Shown here: piece by piece, positions 1 to 8,218 of the stretch
How the letters are laid out: the number at the start of each line of letters is the position of its first letter
Numbering within the stretch: position 1 is the stretch's first letter
Assembly (NCBI GenBank): GCA_002314855.1
Contig: DCHQ01000002.1
Coordinates: 41,764-62,068 of the forward strand
Length of the DNA: 20,305 nucleotides
Origin: Lachnospiraceae bacterium UBA1748
Lineage (GTDB): Bacteria > Bacillota > Clostridia > Lachnospirales > Lachnospiraceae
Direction: 5' to 3'
Notes under the pieces: generated by a model
What the model was told of the DNA's origin: nothing
The model's database searches: none
Seen by the model: only the letters and a program-made list of their open reading frames with translations
Translations under genes and position numbers: made by a program

Positions 1-6
1 TATCAT

Positions 7-462
7 ATGATGTATGCTTTACATGCTCCAAGAGATTTTGAAGAAGTGTATCGTCAGTACGCTATTGAATGGGCTGATGTTGACCAGGATATTAATCCTG
101 ACGATTATATGGAGATGATTGAGGAAATATTAAGTGATGTGAATAAGACCGCATATGTTATATATGCCTGTGATAAAGCAGTAGGCTTATTTGTTTGTAG
201 TGTACCGAGTTTCGAAACAGGTGCTCACGATGCAGAATCAATTATCGAAGCAATATATATTCTTCCGGAGTTCAGAGGGCGCGGCATAGCCAGGGATGTT
301 ATTTCAAGGTTTATAAAACAGCAGAAGGCCAATGTGGGATTTTATATGTTTGAAAATAGTAGGGCCAAGACTTATTTCGAAAAAGTACTGGATGAACAAG
401 GAGTGAGGTATGATATTTACAGAGCATATGACGACGTTAATTTTTACCTGGTAATAGTTTAA
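7..462 (+). CDS. GNAT-family N-acetyltransferase, possibly 5'-truncated by the window edge
   Basis: This is a 151-residue protein with the core of the GCN5-related acetyltransferase fold. The acetyl-CoA pyrophosphate-binding motif A is visible as IYILPEFRGRGIARDVI (about residues 83-99), with the R-G-x-G-x-A loop preceded by the usual beta4 strand. The segment AYVIYACDKAVGLFVCSV (about 49-66) fits beta2-beta3, and FYMFENSRAKTYFEKVL fits the alpha4/beta5 region. Members acetylate a primary amine on a small molecule or protein in the cytosol; the substrate here cannot be told. Two consecutive ATGs occur at 7 and 10, but only six bases precede them and the frame stays open to the window edge, so the true start and ribosome site may lie outside. 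It is followed by a 79-base gap and then the HAD gene. Family call is firm; the start and the substrate are unknown. Confidence 0.8.
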   Translation: MMYALHAPRDFEEVYRQYAIEWADVDQDINPDDYMEMIEEILSDVNKTAYVIYACDKAVGLFVCSVPSFETGAHDAESIIEAIYILPEFRGRGIARDVISRFIKQQKANVGFYMFENSRAKTYFEKVLDEQGVRYDIYRAYDDVNFYLVIV

Positions 463-541
463 AGGTGATTAAAAAGCATCATGTGAATATTTCATCAGTT
501 TATGCTATGCTTTGTAGTAAGAAATATATGGAGTATTAGTT

Positions 542-1198
542 ATGAGTTTGGAAAACATAAAAGCATTTATATTTGATTTGGATGGAACACTTATTGATAC
601 TGAGAAAATATACAGACAGGTGTGGCCACAGGCCATGAAGTCTCTGGGTTATGAGTACACAGATGTACAGTATTTGTCCATGCGATCTCTTGGTAGACCA
701 TATGCCCCAGCTAAGTTTAAGGAGTGGTATGGTCAGGATTTTGATTATGATGGAGCCAGAAGAGTAAGAAAAGGACTGTTCGACGCATATGTTGCTGAGC
801 ATGGCATTGAAATAAAAAAAGGGGCCATAGAGTTATTAGAGTACCTTCGAAGCAAGGGAATAGTGACTGCCATTGCAACAGCCACTGACCTTGATAGAGC
901 AGAAGAATATTTGAAATTCGTGGGTCTTTATGGTTACTTCGACAAAGTGATAAGTGCGACTATGGTTGACGAAGGAAAGCCTTCTCCTAAAATATACCAG
1001 TATGCAAGTATGGAACTTGGATTTGAACCGTCGGAGTGCGTGGCAGTTGAGGATGCACCCAATGGAATTAAGTCAGCCTATAGCGCAGGATTAAAGGTTA
1101 TTATGGTTCCAGATCAGACAGAGCCCGAAGAAGATATTATGCATATGTTTTATGCTAAAGTTGAAAGTTTAGATCAAATCATAGGATTAGTTGAATAG
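542..1198 (+). CDS. HAD-superfamily hydrolase, beta-phosphoglucomutase/phosphatase-like (subfamily IA)
   Basis: The 218-residue protein carries all four HAD motifs. Motif I is FDLDGTLIDTE with nucleophile D12 and acid/base D14. Motif II is IATAT around T113. Motif III is the lysine K146 in GKPSPK. Motif IV is VEDAPNG with E170-D171. The roughly 70-residue helical insert after motif I is a C1-type cap, typical of small-molecule phosphatases and beta-phosphoglucomutase relatives. The product is cytosolic and Mg-dependent and most likely dephosphorylates a metabolite such as a sugar phosphate. The start at 542 is supported by GGAG at 530-533, eight bases upstream. The stop (1196-1198) lies one base before the ATG of the ADP-ribose-hydrolase-like gene, so the two are probably translated together. 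The substrate cannot be read from sequence. Confidence 0.88.
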   Translation: MSLENIKAFIFDLDGTLIDTEKIYRQVWPQAMKSLGYEYTDVQYLSMRSLGRPYAPAKFKEWYGQDFDYDGARRVRKGLFDAYVAEHGIEIKKGAIELLEYLRSKGIVTAIATATDLDRAEEYLKFVGLYGYFDKVISATMVDEGKPSPKIYQYASMELGFEPSECVAVEDAPNGIKSAYSAGLKVIMVPDQTEPEEDIMHMFYAKVESLDQIIGLVE

Positions 1199-1199
1199 T

Positions 1200-2018
1200 A
1201 TGAATTATATTAAGATAGCACAGGATTCTTTAAAGATTACTAAAAATAAAAAATACAGCATTGGTACTACTGAGGTGAAGCTTCCAGATATTGATTACGA
1301 GAATGTAATTGCTTTTTCACCAGAAGATGGAGCATCGCTTTTAGTAGATAATGAAACGACCATTAATACCATGAAAGAGCAAGGAGATAGTAATTGCAAA
1401 ATAGTGATTACATCAGAGGATTCATTTCAGGCTGCTAGTAGATATACTAATGCATTAGTTATGAATTTTGCCAACGCCCACTGTCCAGGTGGTGGATTTC
1501 TTATGGGCGCAACAGCACAGGAGGAAGCGCTGTGCAGGTGTAGTACATTATATGCTTCCATAACAAGTAGTGAAGCCGGAGCTATGTATAAGTACAACAA
1601 TACTCATATTAATAGTGTAGAGTCTGATTATATGTTACTCTCTCCAAATGTATGTGTTTTTAGGGATGCAAGATGTGAGCTGCTTGAGAAGCCGTTTGTG
1701 ACAGGTGTTATCACGCTTCCTGCTCCTAATAGAATTGGAGCCGCTATGTTTACGCCTGTAAAGAAAATATCTGAAGCAATGACAAGACGCATTAGAATTA
1801 TGCTTCTTATTGCAAAAGAGCATGGTTACAAAGATCTTGTTCTTGGTGCGTGGGGATGTGGAGCTTTTCATAATGACCCAATGGAAGTGGCTGGGTGCTT
1901 TAAAAAGGTTATTATAGAAGAAGGATATGGTATGTTCTTTGATGAAATATGCTTCGCGATATATGGAAAAGAAGATGGAAAGAATATAACAGAATTTAGA
2001 AAGTGTTTTCAGAAGTAA
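1200..2018 (+). CDS. TIGR02452/DUF2263 protein, bacterial-type poly(ADP-ribose) glycohydrolase-like macrodomain
   Basis: The protein has 272 residues. It shows the signature NFANAHCPGGGF followed by QEE: G97-G98-G99, seven residues, then Q107-E108-E109. This matches the GGG-X(6-8)-QEE catalytic motif of bacterial and fungal-type poly(ADP-ribose) glycohydrolases, in which the second glutamate acts on the ribose-ribose or ribose-protein bond. A C-terminal macrodomain-like segment with LVLGAWGCGAFHNDP (about residues 214-228) is also typical of the family. Its expected role is cytosolic removal of ADP-ribose or hydrolysis of an ADP-ribose derivative; the native substrate is unproven. An in-frame TTG at 1191 overlaps the HAD gene. 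I prefer ATG 1200, although the AGGA at 1183-1186 sits 13 bases from the ATG and only 4 from the TTG, so the start is not settled. Coupling to the HAD gene is inferred from the one-base gap. Confidence 0.85.
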   Translation: MNYIKIAQDSLKITKNKKYSIGTTEVKLPDIDYENVIAFSPEDGASLLVDNETTINTMKEQGDSNCKIVITSEDSFQAASRYTNALVMNFANAHCPGGGFLMGATAQEEALCRCSTLYASITSSEAGAMYKYNNTHINSVESDYMLLSPNVCVFRDARCELLEKPFVTGVITLPAPNRIGAAMFTPVKKISEAMTRRIRIMLLIAKEHGYKDLVLGAWGCGAFHNDPMEVAGCFKKVIIEEGYGMFFDEICFAIYGKEDGKNITEFRKCFQK

Positions 2019-2300
2019 TCATTTAACGGGGAGATTAACAATATTATTGAGTATGGTATGGCTAAAGCGGCGCTCAATATGGGGACAATGAATCTGGTAA
2101 ATACTTTTAAGGACAATGATAAGATTAATATTTTATGTATTCATCCAGGATGGATTCGTACAGATGGAAAGCCAGACAACCAAGCACCTCTTTCATCGTA
2201 TGATGCTGCTGAGATTCTTCGTAAGCTTTTTGATGACAGAAGATATGATAAGAATGGAGCTCGATTTATTACCAACGAAGGCAAGGAGTATCCATTTTAA
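2019..2300 (+). pseudogene. 3' remnant of a short-chain dehydrogenase/reductase
   Basis: The open frame runs directly on from the stop of the preceding gene and reads as the C-terminal third of an SDR enzyme. The catalytic Y-x3-K pair is present as EYGMAKAALN (bases 2049-2078), and the post-catalytic strand and loop appear as INILCIHPGWIRTD, the PGW/PGxxxT signature of classical SDRs. The N-terminal Rossmann half is absent: no TGxxxGxG cofactor motif and no NAG segment occur upstream, because that space is occupied by the ADP-ribose-hydrolase-like gene. From the first ATGs (2053 out of frame, 2058 in frame) only 80 residues could be made, and that start falls after the catalytic tyrosine. GGGGAG at 2028-2033 is too far away to serve ATG 2058. 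I infer a deletion remnant that is not a working oxidoreductase. A functional short peptide cannot be excluded. Confidence 0.7.
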
Positions 2301-2319
2301 TTAATTGGGGACGGTAAGT

Positions 2320-3177
2320 ATGATTAGGAAGATATGTATTATTGCTGGACTGCTAGTTCTTGTACTGGCAGGCTGCACAGATAAAGAAGCATCCAATAAT
2401 GAAAAACCTGTTGTAGTGCTAGATGATTTTGGTGAGGTCGATGATAATATGGATCCAGAATTGTTACAGGCAGAAATTAATCAGTGTGTTCTGACAATCA
2501 TATCCGATAATGTGAGGAAACCAGGTTCTGTGCAGGTGGATATTGATAAGCTGGCTGCGCTTGATCAAGAATCAGCAGACAGGTGGGCAGCTATTATTAA
2601 GTACTGGAATGATACGAATGAGAAGGAGTTTATTAATAAGGATATTCTTCCAGATGGACTGCCTGATGATAATAGCCTGTGCATAGTAGTGCTGGGATAT
2701 CAGTTAAATGCAGATGGTACTATGAAAGATGAACTGATAGGGCGACTGGAAACAGCACTTGATAATGCAGATAAGTATCCGAATGCTTATATACTTGTGA
2801 CAGGTGGTGGTACAGCATCAGCCAATTCATCAGCTACCGAAGCAGACTGTATGGCTGAGTGGCTCATAGAAAATGGTATTGCTGAGGATAAAGTGATTAT
2901 TGAAAATATGTCAAAGACGACTGCAGAAAATGCTCTGTTTTCTTACGCTATCCTTGATAGAGATTATCCAGAGGTTAGTAGCATAGCGATAGTTACCAGT
3001 GATTATCATATACCGCTTGGATGTATGCTTTTTAATTCGGAGCTTATGCTTGACCGGAATAAAAATATAGGTGATATTGCGGTTGTGGCAAACTCAGCGT
3101 ATGACGCAGATGTTGTGGGCGGTTTTAGTATGTCCAGTCAAGCTGACTGGTTAAATCATTTGTACGGAAGACAGTAA
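2320..3177 (+). CDS. DUF218 (SanA/YdcF/ElyC-like) lipoprotein
   Basis: This 285-residue exported protein has a lipoprotein signal peptide: MIRK, a hydrophobic stretch, then lipobox L16-A17-G18-C19, so it should be lipid-anchored on the outer face of the membrane. The C-terminal half is a DUF218 domain. It contains IVVLGYQLNADGTMKDEL (around residue 124), ILVTGGG, the SKTTAENA segment with the conserved Thr and Glu-Asn, and VTSDYHI. DUF218 proteins such as SanA, YdcF and ElyC are linked to envelope and peptidoglycan-precursor homeostasis, but their reaction is not firmly known. ATG 2320 is chosen over in-frame TTG 2305 because GGGGA at 2307-2311 is spaced 8 bases from it and because it gives a compact signal peptide. 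The gene ends just before a strong terminator (3209-3240) and may be co-transcribed with the genes upstream. Confidence 0.85.
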   Translation: MIRKICIIAGLLVLVLAGCTDKEASNNEKPVVVLDDFGEVDDNMDPELLQAEINQCVLTIISDNVRKPGSVQVDIDKLAALDQESADRWAAIIKYWNDTNEKEFINKDILPDGLPDDNSLCIVVLGYQLNADGTMKDELIGRLETALDNADKYPNAYILVTGGGTASANSSATEADCMAEWLIENGIAEDKVIIENMSKTTAENALFSYAILDRDYPEVSSIAIVTSDYHIPLGCMLFNSELMLDRNKNIGDIAVVANSAYDADVVGGFSMSSQADWLNHLYGRQ

Positions 3178-3208
3178 TTATTAAATGAAGCTTAAATGGC
3201 TAGATGAA

Positions 3209-3240
3209 AAAAGGACTTCGGTGTAAGTCCTTTTATATTT
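3209..3240 (+). terminator. Rho-independent terminator after the DUF218 gene
   Basis: The stem AAAAGGACTT (3209-3218) pairs perfectly with AAGTCCTTTT (3225-3234) around the six-base loop CGGTGT, and is followed by an AT-rich tract TATATTTTTG. The stem ends in a T run on the plus strand. It separates the small accessory genes from the giant activator gene. Confidence 0.88.
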
Positions 3241-3357
3241 TTGAGGCTATAAAACATAAAAATTGTTAATTATGTTCATAGTAAATTGTGGATATGAGAG
3301 TACAATAATTATTTGGATTATAAAAATAAATATAATAGAGAGTTTTTTGGTAATAGT
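3241..3357 (+). promoter_or_regulatory. Probable promoter region of the giant activator gene
   Basis: This very AT-rich gap lies between a terminator and the ATG at 3358, so transcription must start here. An exact -10-like TATAAT lies at 3331-3336. The only clear -35-like hexamer, TTGGAT at 3313-3318, is 12 bases away, which is too short for standard spacing, so the pairing is doubtful. TACAAT at 3301-3306 is an alternative -10. No riboswitch-like structure was recognised. Confidence 0.35.
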
Positions 3358-6300
3358 ATGTTCAAAATAGGTATTGATGTCGGTTCGACTACAACAAAAA
3401 TAGCATTTACAAAAGATAAAGAACTTGTATTCCACAAATATATAAGACATTTTGCAAGACAGAGAGACAGTATTCTTACTTTACTAGAAGAAGTAAAGGA
3501 TATGGTGGCTGACGAAGACGTAATTCTTTGTATGACTGGTTCTGGTGCAAGAACTATTGCAGAGAAGACAGGTATTCCTTTTACCCAGGAAGTAGTAGCC
3601 AACTCACTTGCATTAAAAACAAATTATAGTAAGGTTGGTACAGCCATAGAGCTTGGTGGACAGGATGCTAAGATAATTTTCTTTAGAGAAGATGAGCATG
3701 GTGAGCCAGCTGTTTTTGATATGCGTATGAATGGTAGCTGTGCAGGTGGTACAGGTGCATTCATCGATGAAATCGCAGTTGTACTTGGTATAGCTGATCA
3801 TGAAATGAATGAGGTGGCATCAAAGGGTAGCAGTCTTTACGATATCTCTGGCCGCTGTGGCGTATTTGCCAAGACAGATATACAGCCACTCCTTAATCAG
3901 GGAGCAAGAAAGGAAGATATTGCACTTTCCTGTTATCATGCTATTGCAAAGCAGACTATTGGTGGTCTTGCCCAGGGACTTGATATCAAGGCTCCTGTAG
4001 CATTTGAAGGTGGTCCGCTTACATTCCACCCAAAGCTTGTAGAAGTATTTGCATCAAGACTTGGACTTGGCAAAGAAGATATTCTTATTCCTGAGTTCCC
4101 AGAGATGATGGTGGCATATGGTGCCGCTCTTAGTATAGATGATATTCATAGTAATGCAGCAGAGTATAAGCTTTCGGATATTGTTACTATGCTTACAAAT
4201 ATTCCTGAAGATGCTGTATCAGAAGGCGGAGATGGTCAGCTCTATTTCGAGTCTAAAGAGGAAGAAAAAGCATTTAGAGAAGTTAATAAGCTAAATGCGA
4301 CTCCTGATTTTAAGCCAGTAGCAGGTCAGGTGGTAAATGCATATCTTGGTATGGATGCAGGTAGTACCACAACCAAGCTTGTGCTTATGGATGAGAATGA
4401 GCAGATTATAGATTCATATTATTCATCTAATGAAGGTAATCCTATTGGTGTGGCCAAGAAGGCACTTCTTGCCATGTATGATAAATATATTCAGGCAGGA
4501 GCCACACTTAATATTATCGCAGCAGCATCCACAGGATATGGTGAATTTTTATTTAATAAAGCATTTAGAACAGATGCACATATAGTTGAGACAGTAGCTC
4601 ATCAGATGGCTGCATCCAAGTATGTAGATAATCCTAGCTTTATCCTTGATATTGGTGGCCAGGATATGAAGGCTATATGGGTAGAGAATGGAATTATTAC
4701 CAACATTGTTGTTAACGAAGCCTGCTCATCAGGATGTGGTTCTTTCCTTGAAAACTTTGCTCAGACACTTGGAATTAAAACACATGAAATTGCAGACAGA
4801 GCATTTGCATCCAAGAAACCAGCTAAGCTTGGTAGCCGTTGTACAGTATTTATGAACAGTAGCATTATTACTGAGCAGCGTAATGGTAAGCAGGCCGATG
4901 ATATTATGGCAGGACTTTGCCGCTCTATTATAGAGAATGTATTTACCAAGGTTATCCGTGTTTCTAATATAGATTCTCTTGGAGACAAAATTGTAGTACA
5001 GGGTGGTACTTTCCAGAACGATGCAGTGCTTAGAGCCATGGAACAGTATGCAGGACGTAAGGTTATACGTGCACCATATGCAGGACTTATGGGAGCCATT
5101 GGTTCGGCACTTACAGCAAAAGAGTGTGCTGCTAAAGAAGGCTTTGTAAAGTCCTTTATAGATTACGAGACACTTAAGAATTTCACTTTCACGCAGGAGG
5201 CTAATTCGCCTTGTCCTTACTGTACAAATCATTGTAACAGAACAATTCTTTCATTCTCTACAGGAGACAGCTGGGTTACCAACAATAGATGTGAGAAGGG
5301 TGAAGTAATAGGTGATCCAAAGGATGATGATATAAGAGAGAAAATAAAGGCTCTTAATAATCGTACGGATAAGCCTGTGAATATGTTTGAGATAAGATCT
5401 AAACTTCAGTTCCAGAATTATGAGTACGAGCTTGTAGATAAAGAGAAAGAAATAACCATTGGTCTTCCTAGAGTTCTTATGTTCTGGGAGGGTATGCCTT
5501 TCTGGAGTACATTCTGGAGAAGCCTCGGATACAAGATTAAGATTTCGCCTATCAGTACTAGAGAGATGTACGAGAATGGTCTTCATGCAGTGCCATCTGA
5601 TACAGAGTGTTTCCCAGCCAAGTTAGTTCATGGTCATGTTAGAGCTTTGGTGGGGATGGGTGTAGATAGAATCTTTATGCCTATTATCTCTGTATATCCT
5701 CCAGAGAATACAGAGGAAACAAGTTTCTCGAGATGTGCACTAGTAAAGGGGTACCCTATCGTTATCAAGAATTCGGATGACCCATATAAGCAGTTTGGCG
5801 TGAAGTATGATGCACCTTATTTCTTCTGGTATACAGAAGATGACAGAGAGCATCAGCTTTGTGAATATATGAAGTCTGAGTTTGGTATTTCCAAGGAAAA
5901 GTGTAGGAAAGCCATATTGTATGCTGCTGCAGCTCAGAATAAATTTAATACAGAATTAAAGGCAGCAGGCTCAAAACTAATAAAAGAAGTTGAAGAGAAG
6001 AATGGATACGCAGTTGTTATGGCTGCCAGACCATATCAGGCAGATCCACTTGTTAATCATGAGCTTCCTGAATTATTTGTAAATATGGGCGTGCCAGTAC
6101 TTACTGTAGATAGTATTGAAGAGTCCAATACCATAGATTTAAGCAAGTCACGACTTGATATAGTAAATAACTTCCATGCAAGAGTAATCAGTGGAAGTAT
6201 GATAGCTGCCAAAAGTAAAAACCTTGAGATGGTTCAGATAGTAAGCTTTGGTTGTGGACATGATGCATGTCTTTCTGATGAAGCTGTACGTATCATGAAG

Positions 6301-7692
6301 GAAGTAAGTGGTAAGGCACCTCTTATTCTTAAGGTGGATGAAAGTGATGCGCAGGGGCCACTTAGAATACGTGTTCGTTCATTTATTGAGACCATTGAAC
6401 GTAAGAGACGTAAGGAGGAAGAATTAACTGTAAAAGAACTTCCTGATCCATATGAAGTGAAATTTACCAAGAAGGATGTGAAGGAACGTGTGGTACTTGT
6501 ACCAAACAGTTCTCATGCATTTTCACAGATAATGTCAGCTGCCATGAAGAATCAGAATCTTCGAGCAGTACCTCTTGAGGTTGGTAGAGAGGAAGCAATA
6601 AGACTTGGTAAGAAGTATACACACAATGACATCTGCTTCCCAGCTCAGATAGTAGTAGGAGAAGCTCTTGCAGCGCTAGAATCTGGTAAGTATGATCTTG
6701 ATCACGTAGCAGTTGCTATGGCCAAGTATGTATGCTGTTGTAGACTTACTCACTATGCAACTATTCTTAGAAAAGCCCTTGATGATGCGGGATATTCGCA
6801 GGTTCCAATCCTTACTAATGATGATGTGGACTATCACAATATTCATCCAGGTTACAAGATGAATCTTGTATCCATGCTTCGTATGGCATTTGCTCTTCCA
6901 ATGGTTGATACACTTGAGGAGATGCTTAGAAAGATAAGACCATATGAAAAGGTAAAGGGCAGCGCAGACCAGGCTTTTGAGGCTGCAATGGATCTTTTAT
7001 CATCGGAAATGGCTGAGCACGGCTTGTCAGGCCAGATCAAGGCGTTTAAGAAAGCGCTTAAGATGCTCTCAGCAGTAGAATATGATAACACGAACAGAAA
7101 ACCTACTGTTCTTATAGTTGGTGAGTATCTTCTTAATTTCCATCCTGGTGCTAACCATGATATTGAAAGATATCTTGAAGCCAACGGTTTTGAAATAATA
7201 GAAGCGAAGATGACAGATGTTATCCAGAAAACATATTTCTGTCAGGGAAGACAGATTAAGGAGCTTAAGACCAAGCGTACACCATGGCTTCGTATGCTTA
7301 TGAAGATTACTAACCTGTTCTTTACTTCGGCGATAAGATATGTAGATCATCTTGCCAAGGATGAAAAGCTTCATGAGAAGACTACGCTCATCAAGGATAT
7401 GGCCAAGGAAGCTAATGAGGTTATATATCAGACATTTGATACAGGTGAAGGAATCCTTATTCCAGCAGAGATTATTCATAATGCCAATAAGGGCTGCAAG
7501 AATTTTGTTATATTACAGCCATTTGGATGTCTTCCAAACCATGTAATCGGTAGAGGCGTGGCCAAGAAATTCAAGGAGATGTATCCTGATATTGAATTAC
7601 TTGCGCTTGATTATGATCCTGATGTAAGCTTTGCTAATATAGAAAATAGACTTCAGATGTTAGTTATGAATCAGAAGGTTGTAAAGAAATAA
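3358..7692 (+). CDS. Giant 2-hydroxyacyl-CoA dehydratase activator-like protein (tandem BadF/BcrA ATPase modules + DUF2229 + HGD-D-like modules)
   Basis: The 1444-residue cytosolic protein has, in order: a first ASKHA ATPase module (GIDVGSTTTK at 5-14; LGGQDAK; cluster cysteines C128 and C167), a second ASKHA module (GMDAGSTTTK at 331-340; IGGQDMK; C456 and C495), a cysteine motif C619-x2-C622-x3-C626 with C645 after it, a DUF2229-like segment (IGLPRVLMFWEG onward, C751 in TECFPAK), and dehydratase-subunit-like stretches (C966 and C971; C1093 in DICFPAQ; C1126-C1128; C1391 in FGCLPNH). In the HgdC activator family the paired cysteines bind a [4Fe-4S] cluster between two subunits, and ATP hydrolysis drives low-potential electron transfer to a dehydratase. 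Here both functions appear fused. Such fusions occur widely in clostridia, but I know of no established substrate. ATG 3358 starts exactly at the domain edge; the frame opens upstream at TTG 3313, which would add an unlikely polar leader. The ribosome site is weak (GAGAG, 15 bases away). Confidence 0.9.
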   Translation: MFKIGIDVGSTTTKIAFTKDKELVFHKYIRHFARQRDSILTLLEEVKDMVADEDVILCMTGSGARTIAEKTGIPFTQEVVANSLALKTNYSKVGTAIELGGQDAKIIFFREDEHGEPAVFDMRMNGSCAGGTGAFIDEIAVVLGIADHEMNEVASKGSSLYDISGRCGVFAKTDIQPLLNQGARKEDIALSCYHAIAKQTIGGLAQGLDIKAPVAFEGGPLTFHPKLVEVFASRLGLGKEDILIPEFPEMMVAYGAALSIDDIHSNAAEYKLSDIVTMLTNIPEDAVSEGGDGQLYFESKEEEKAFREVNKLNATPDFKPVAGQVVNAYLGMDAGSTTTKLVLMDENEQIIDSYYSSNEGNPIGVAKKALLAMYDKYIQAGATLNIIAAASTGYGEFLFNKAFRTDAHIVETVAHQMAASKYVDNPSFILDIGGQDMKAIWVENGIITNIVVNEACSSGCGSFLENFAQTLGIKTHEIADRAFASKKPAKLGSRCTVFMNSSIITEQRNGKQADDIMAGLCRSIIENVFTKVIRVSNIDSLGDKIVVQGGTFQNDAVLRAMEQYAGRKVIRAPYAGLMGAIGSALTAKECAAKEGFVKSFIDYETLKNFTFTQEANSPCPYCTNHCNRTILSFSTGDSWVTNNRCEKGEVIGDPKDDDIREKIKALNNRTDKPVNMFEIRSKLQFQNYEYELVDKEKEITIGLPRVLMFWEGMPFWSTFWRSLGYKIKISPISTREMYENGLHAVPSDTECFPAKLVHGHVRALVGMGVDRIFMPIISVYPPENTEETSFSRCALVKGYPIVIKNSDDPYKQFGVKYDAPYFFWYTEDDREHQLCEYMKSEFGISKEKCRKAILYAAAAQNKFNTELKAAGSKLIKEVEEKNGYAVVMAARPYQADPLVNHELPELFVNMGVPVLTVDSIEESNTIDLSKSRLDIVNNFHARVISGSMIAAKSKNLEMVQIVSFGCGHDACLSDEAVRIMKEVSGKAPLILKVDESDAQGPLRIRVRSFIETIERKRRKEEELTVKELPDPYEVKFTKKDVKERVVLVPNSSHAFSQIMSAAMKNQNLRAVPLEVGREEAIRLGKKYTHNDICFPAQIVVGEALAALESGKYDLDHVAVAMAKYVCCCRLTHYATILRKALDDAGYSQVPILTNDDVDYHNIHPGYKMNLVSMLRMAFALPMVDTLEEMLRKIRPYEKVKGSADQAFEAAMDLLSSEMAEHGLSGQIKAFKKALKMLSAVEYDNTNRKPTVLIVGEYLLNFHPGANHDIERYLEANGFEIIEAKMTDVIQKTYFCQGRQIKELKTKRTPWLRMLMKITNLFFTSAIRYVDHLAKDEKLHEKTTLIKDMAKEANEVIYQTFDTGEGILIPAEIIHNANKGCKNFVILQPFGCLPNHVIGRGVAKKFKEMYPDIELLALDYDPDVSFANIENRLQMLVMNQKVVKK

Positions 7693-7708
7693 TTAAGAAG
7701 GAGTTTTT

Positions 7709-8182
7709 ATGAATAGACTAAAATTTTTTCCGATAGCAACCATAGTGCTATCTGTCGTATCAACAGTGCTACTGGTACTTGTTGTAATTGGCCAAGGAAT
7801 ATTAGGACAAATATATTCAATGCAGGAAATGCCTTTTGTAATTCCATATTCTTATTTGATAATAAGTGTACTCTCGTTAATAATAGCAATTCTTTGCATG
7901 AGAGCAGTATTAAAAAGTGAATCAGTAAATGGCGCGCAGACTGCTGCCGTTATTTACGTTGTTTGTATGATAGTGTTTTCTCTTTTGGGTTTTGTGCTTT
8001 CAAGAATTGAAATCCAGATGTATGCTTTTAAAGACGCATATTATCTTTCAGCATATTCTGTAGTTAATGGTACAATAAGTTTGATAAGCGCACCTCTTGC
8101 ATCTTTGGCAAGACTTTCAGGCTGTGTTGTTCTTGGTATGGCAATTGCTTATAAAAAAATTAAAACGGATATTTACATGTAA
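7709..8182 (+). CDS. Four-helix integral membrane protein of unknown function
   Basis: The 157-residue protein has four hydrophobic segments at roughly 9-34, 44-66, 78-98 and 128-148, short polar loops, and a basic C-terminus (YKKIKTDIYM). I recognise no catalytic or transport signature, so function is left open. The start is well supported: AAGGAG at 7698-7703 lies five bases before the ATG. It begins 16 bases after the giant activator gene and ends 36 bases before mntP, so it probably belongs to the same transcript as one or both. No cysteine or histidine cluster suggests metal binding. Confidence 0.7.
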   Translation: MNRLKFFPIATIVLSVVSTVLLVLVVIGQGILGQIYSMQEMPFVIPYSYLIISVLSLIIAILCMRAVLKSESVNGAQTAAVIYVVCMIVFSLLGFVLSRIEIQMYAFKDAYYLSAYSVVNGTISLISAPLASLARLSGCVVLGMAIAYKKIKTDIYM

Positions 8183-8218
8183 TTTTGAAGGATTTTGGTG
8201 TTGGAGGATTTTTAAACC

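Noticed and set aside
463..541. Separate promoter or small RNA between the GNAT and HAD genes
   Set aside because: I could find no convincing -35/-10 pair or hairpin in the 79 bases.
2116..2304. Plus-strand 62-codon open frame overlapping the SDR remnant
   Set aside because: It is in another frame from the recognisable SDR residues and shows no protein-like pattern.
3313..3357. N-terminal extension of the activator from TTG 3313
   Set aside because: It adds a polar 15-residue leader not seen in HgdC-type proteins and would overlap the likely -10 region; ATG 3358 begins exactly at the ASKHA strand.
4729..5232. Long minus-strand open frame (167 codons) inside the giant activator gene
   Set aside because: It lies fully antisense to well-conserved ASKHA motifs, has no ribosome site, and its product is cysteine- and leucine-rich without recognisable domains; it is a codon-bias shadow.
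6852..7184. Minus-strand 110-codon frame in the activator gene
   Set aside because: It is antisense to conserved dehydratase-like sequence, is serine/leucine-rich, and has no start signals.
8183..8218. Manganese (yybP-ykoY) riboswitch before mntP
   Set aside because: The gap is only 36 bases, far shorter than the riboswitch, and no conserved core was seen.
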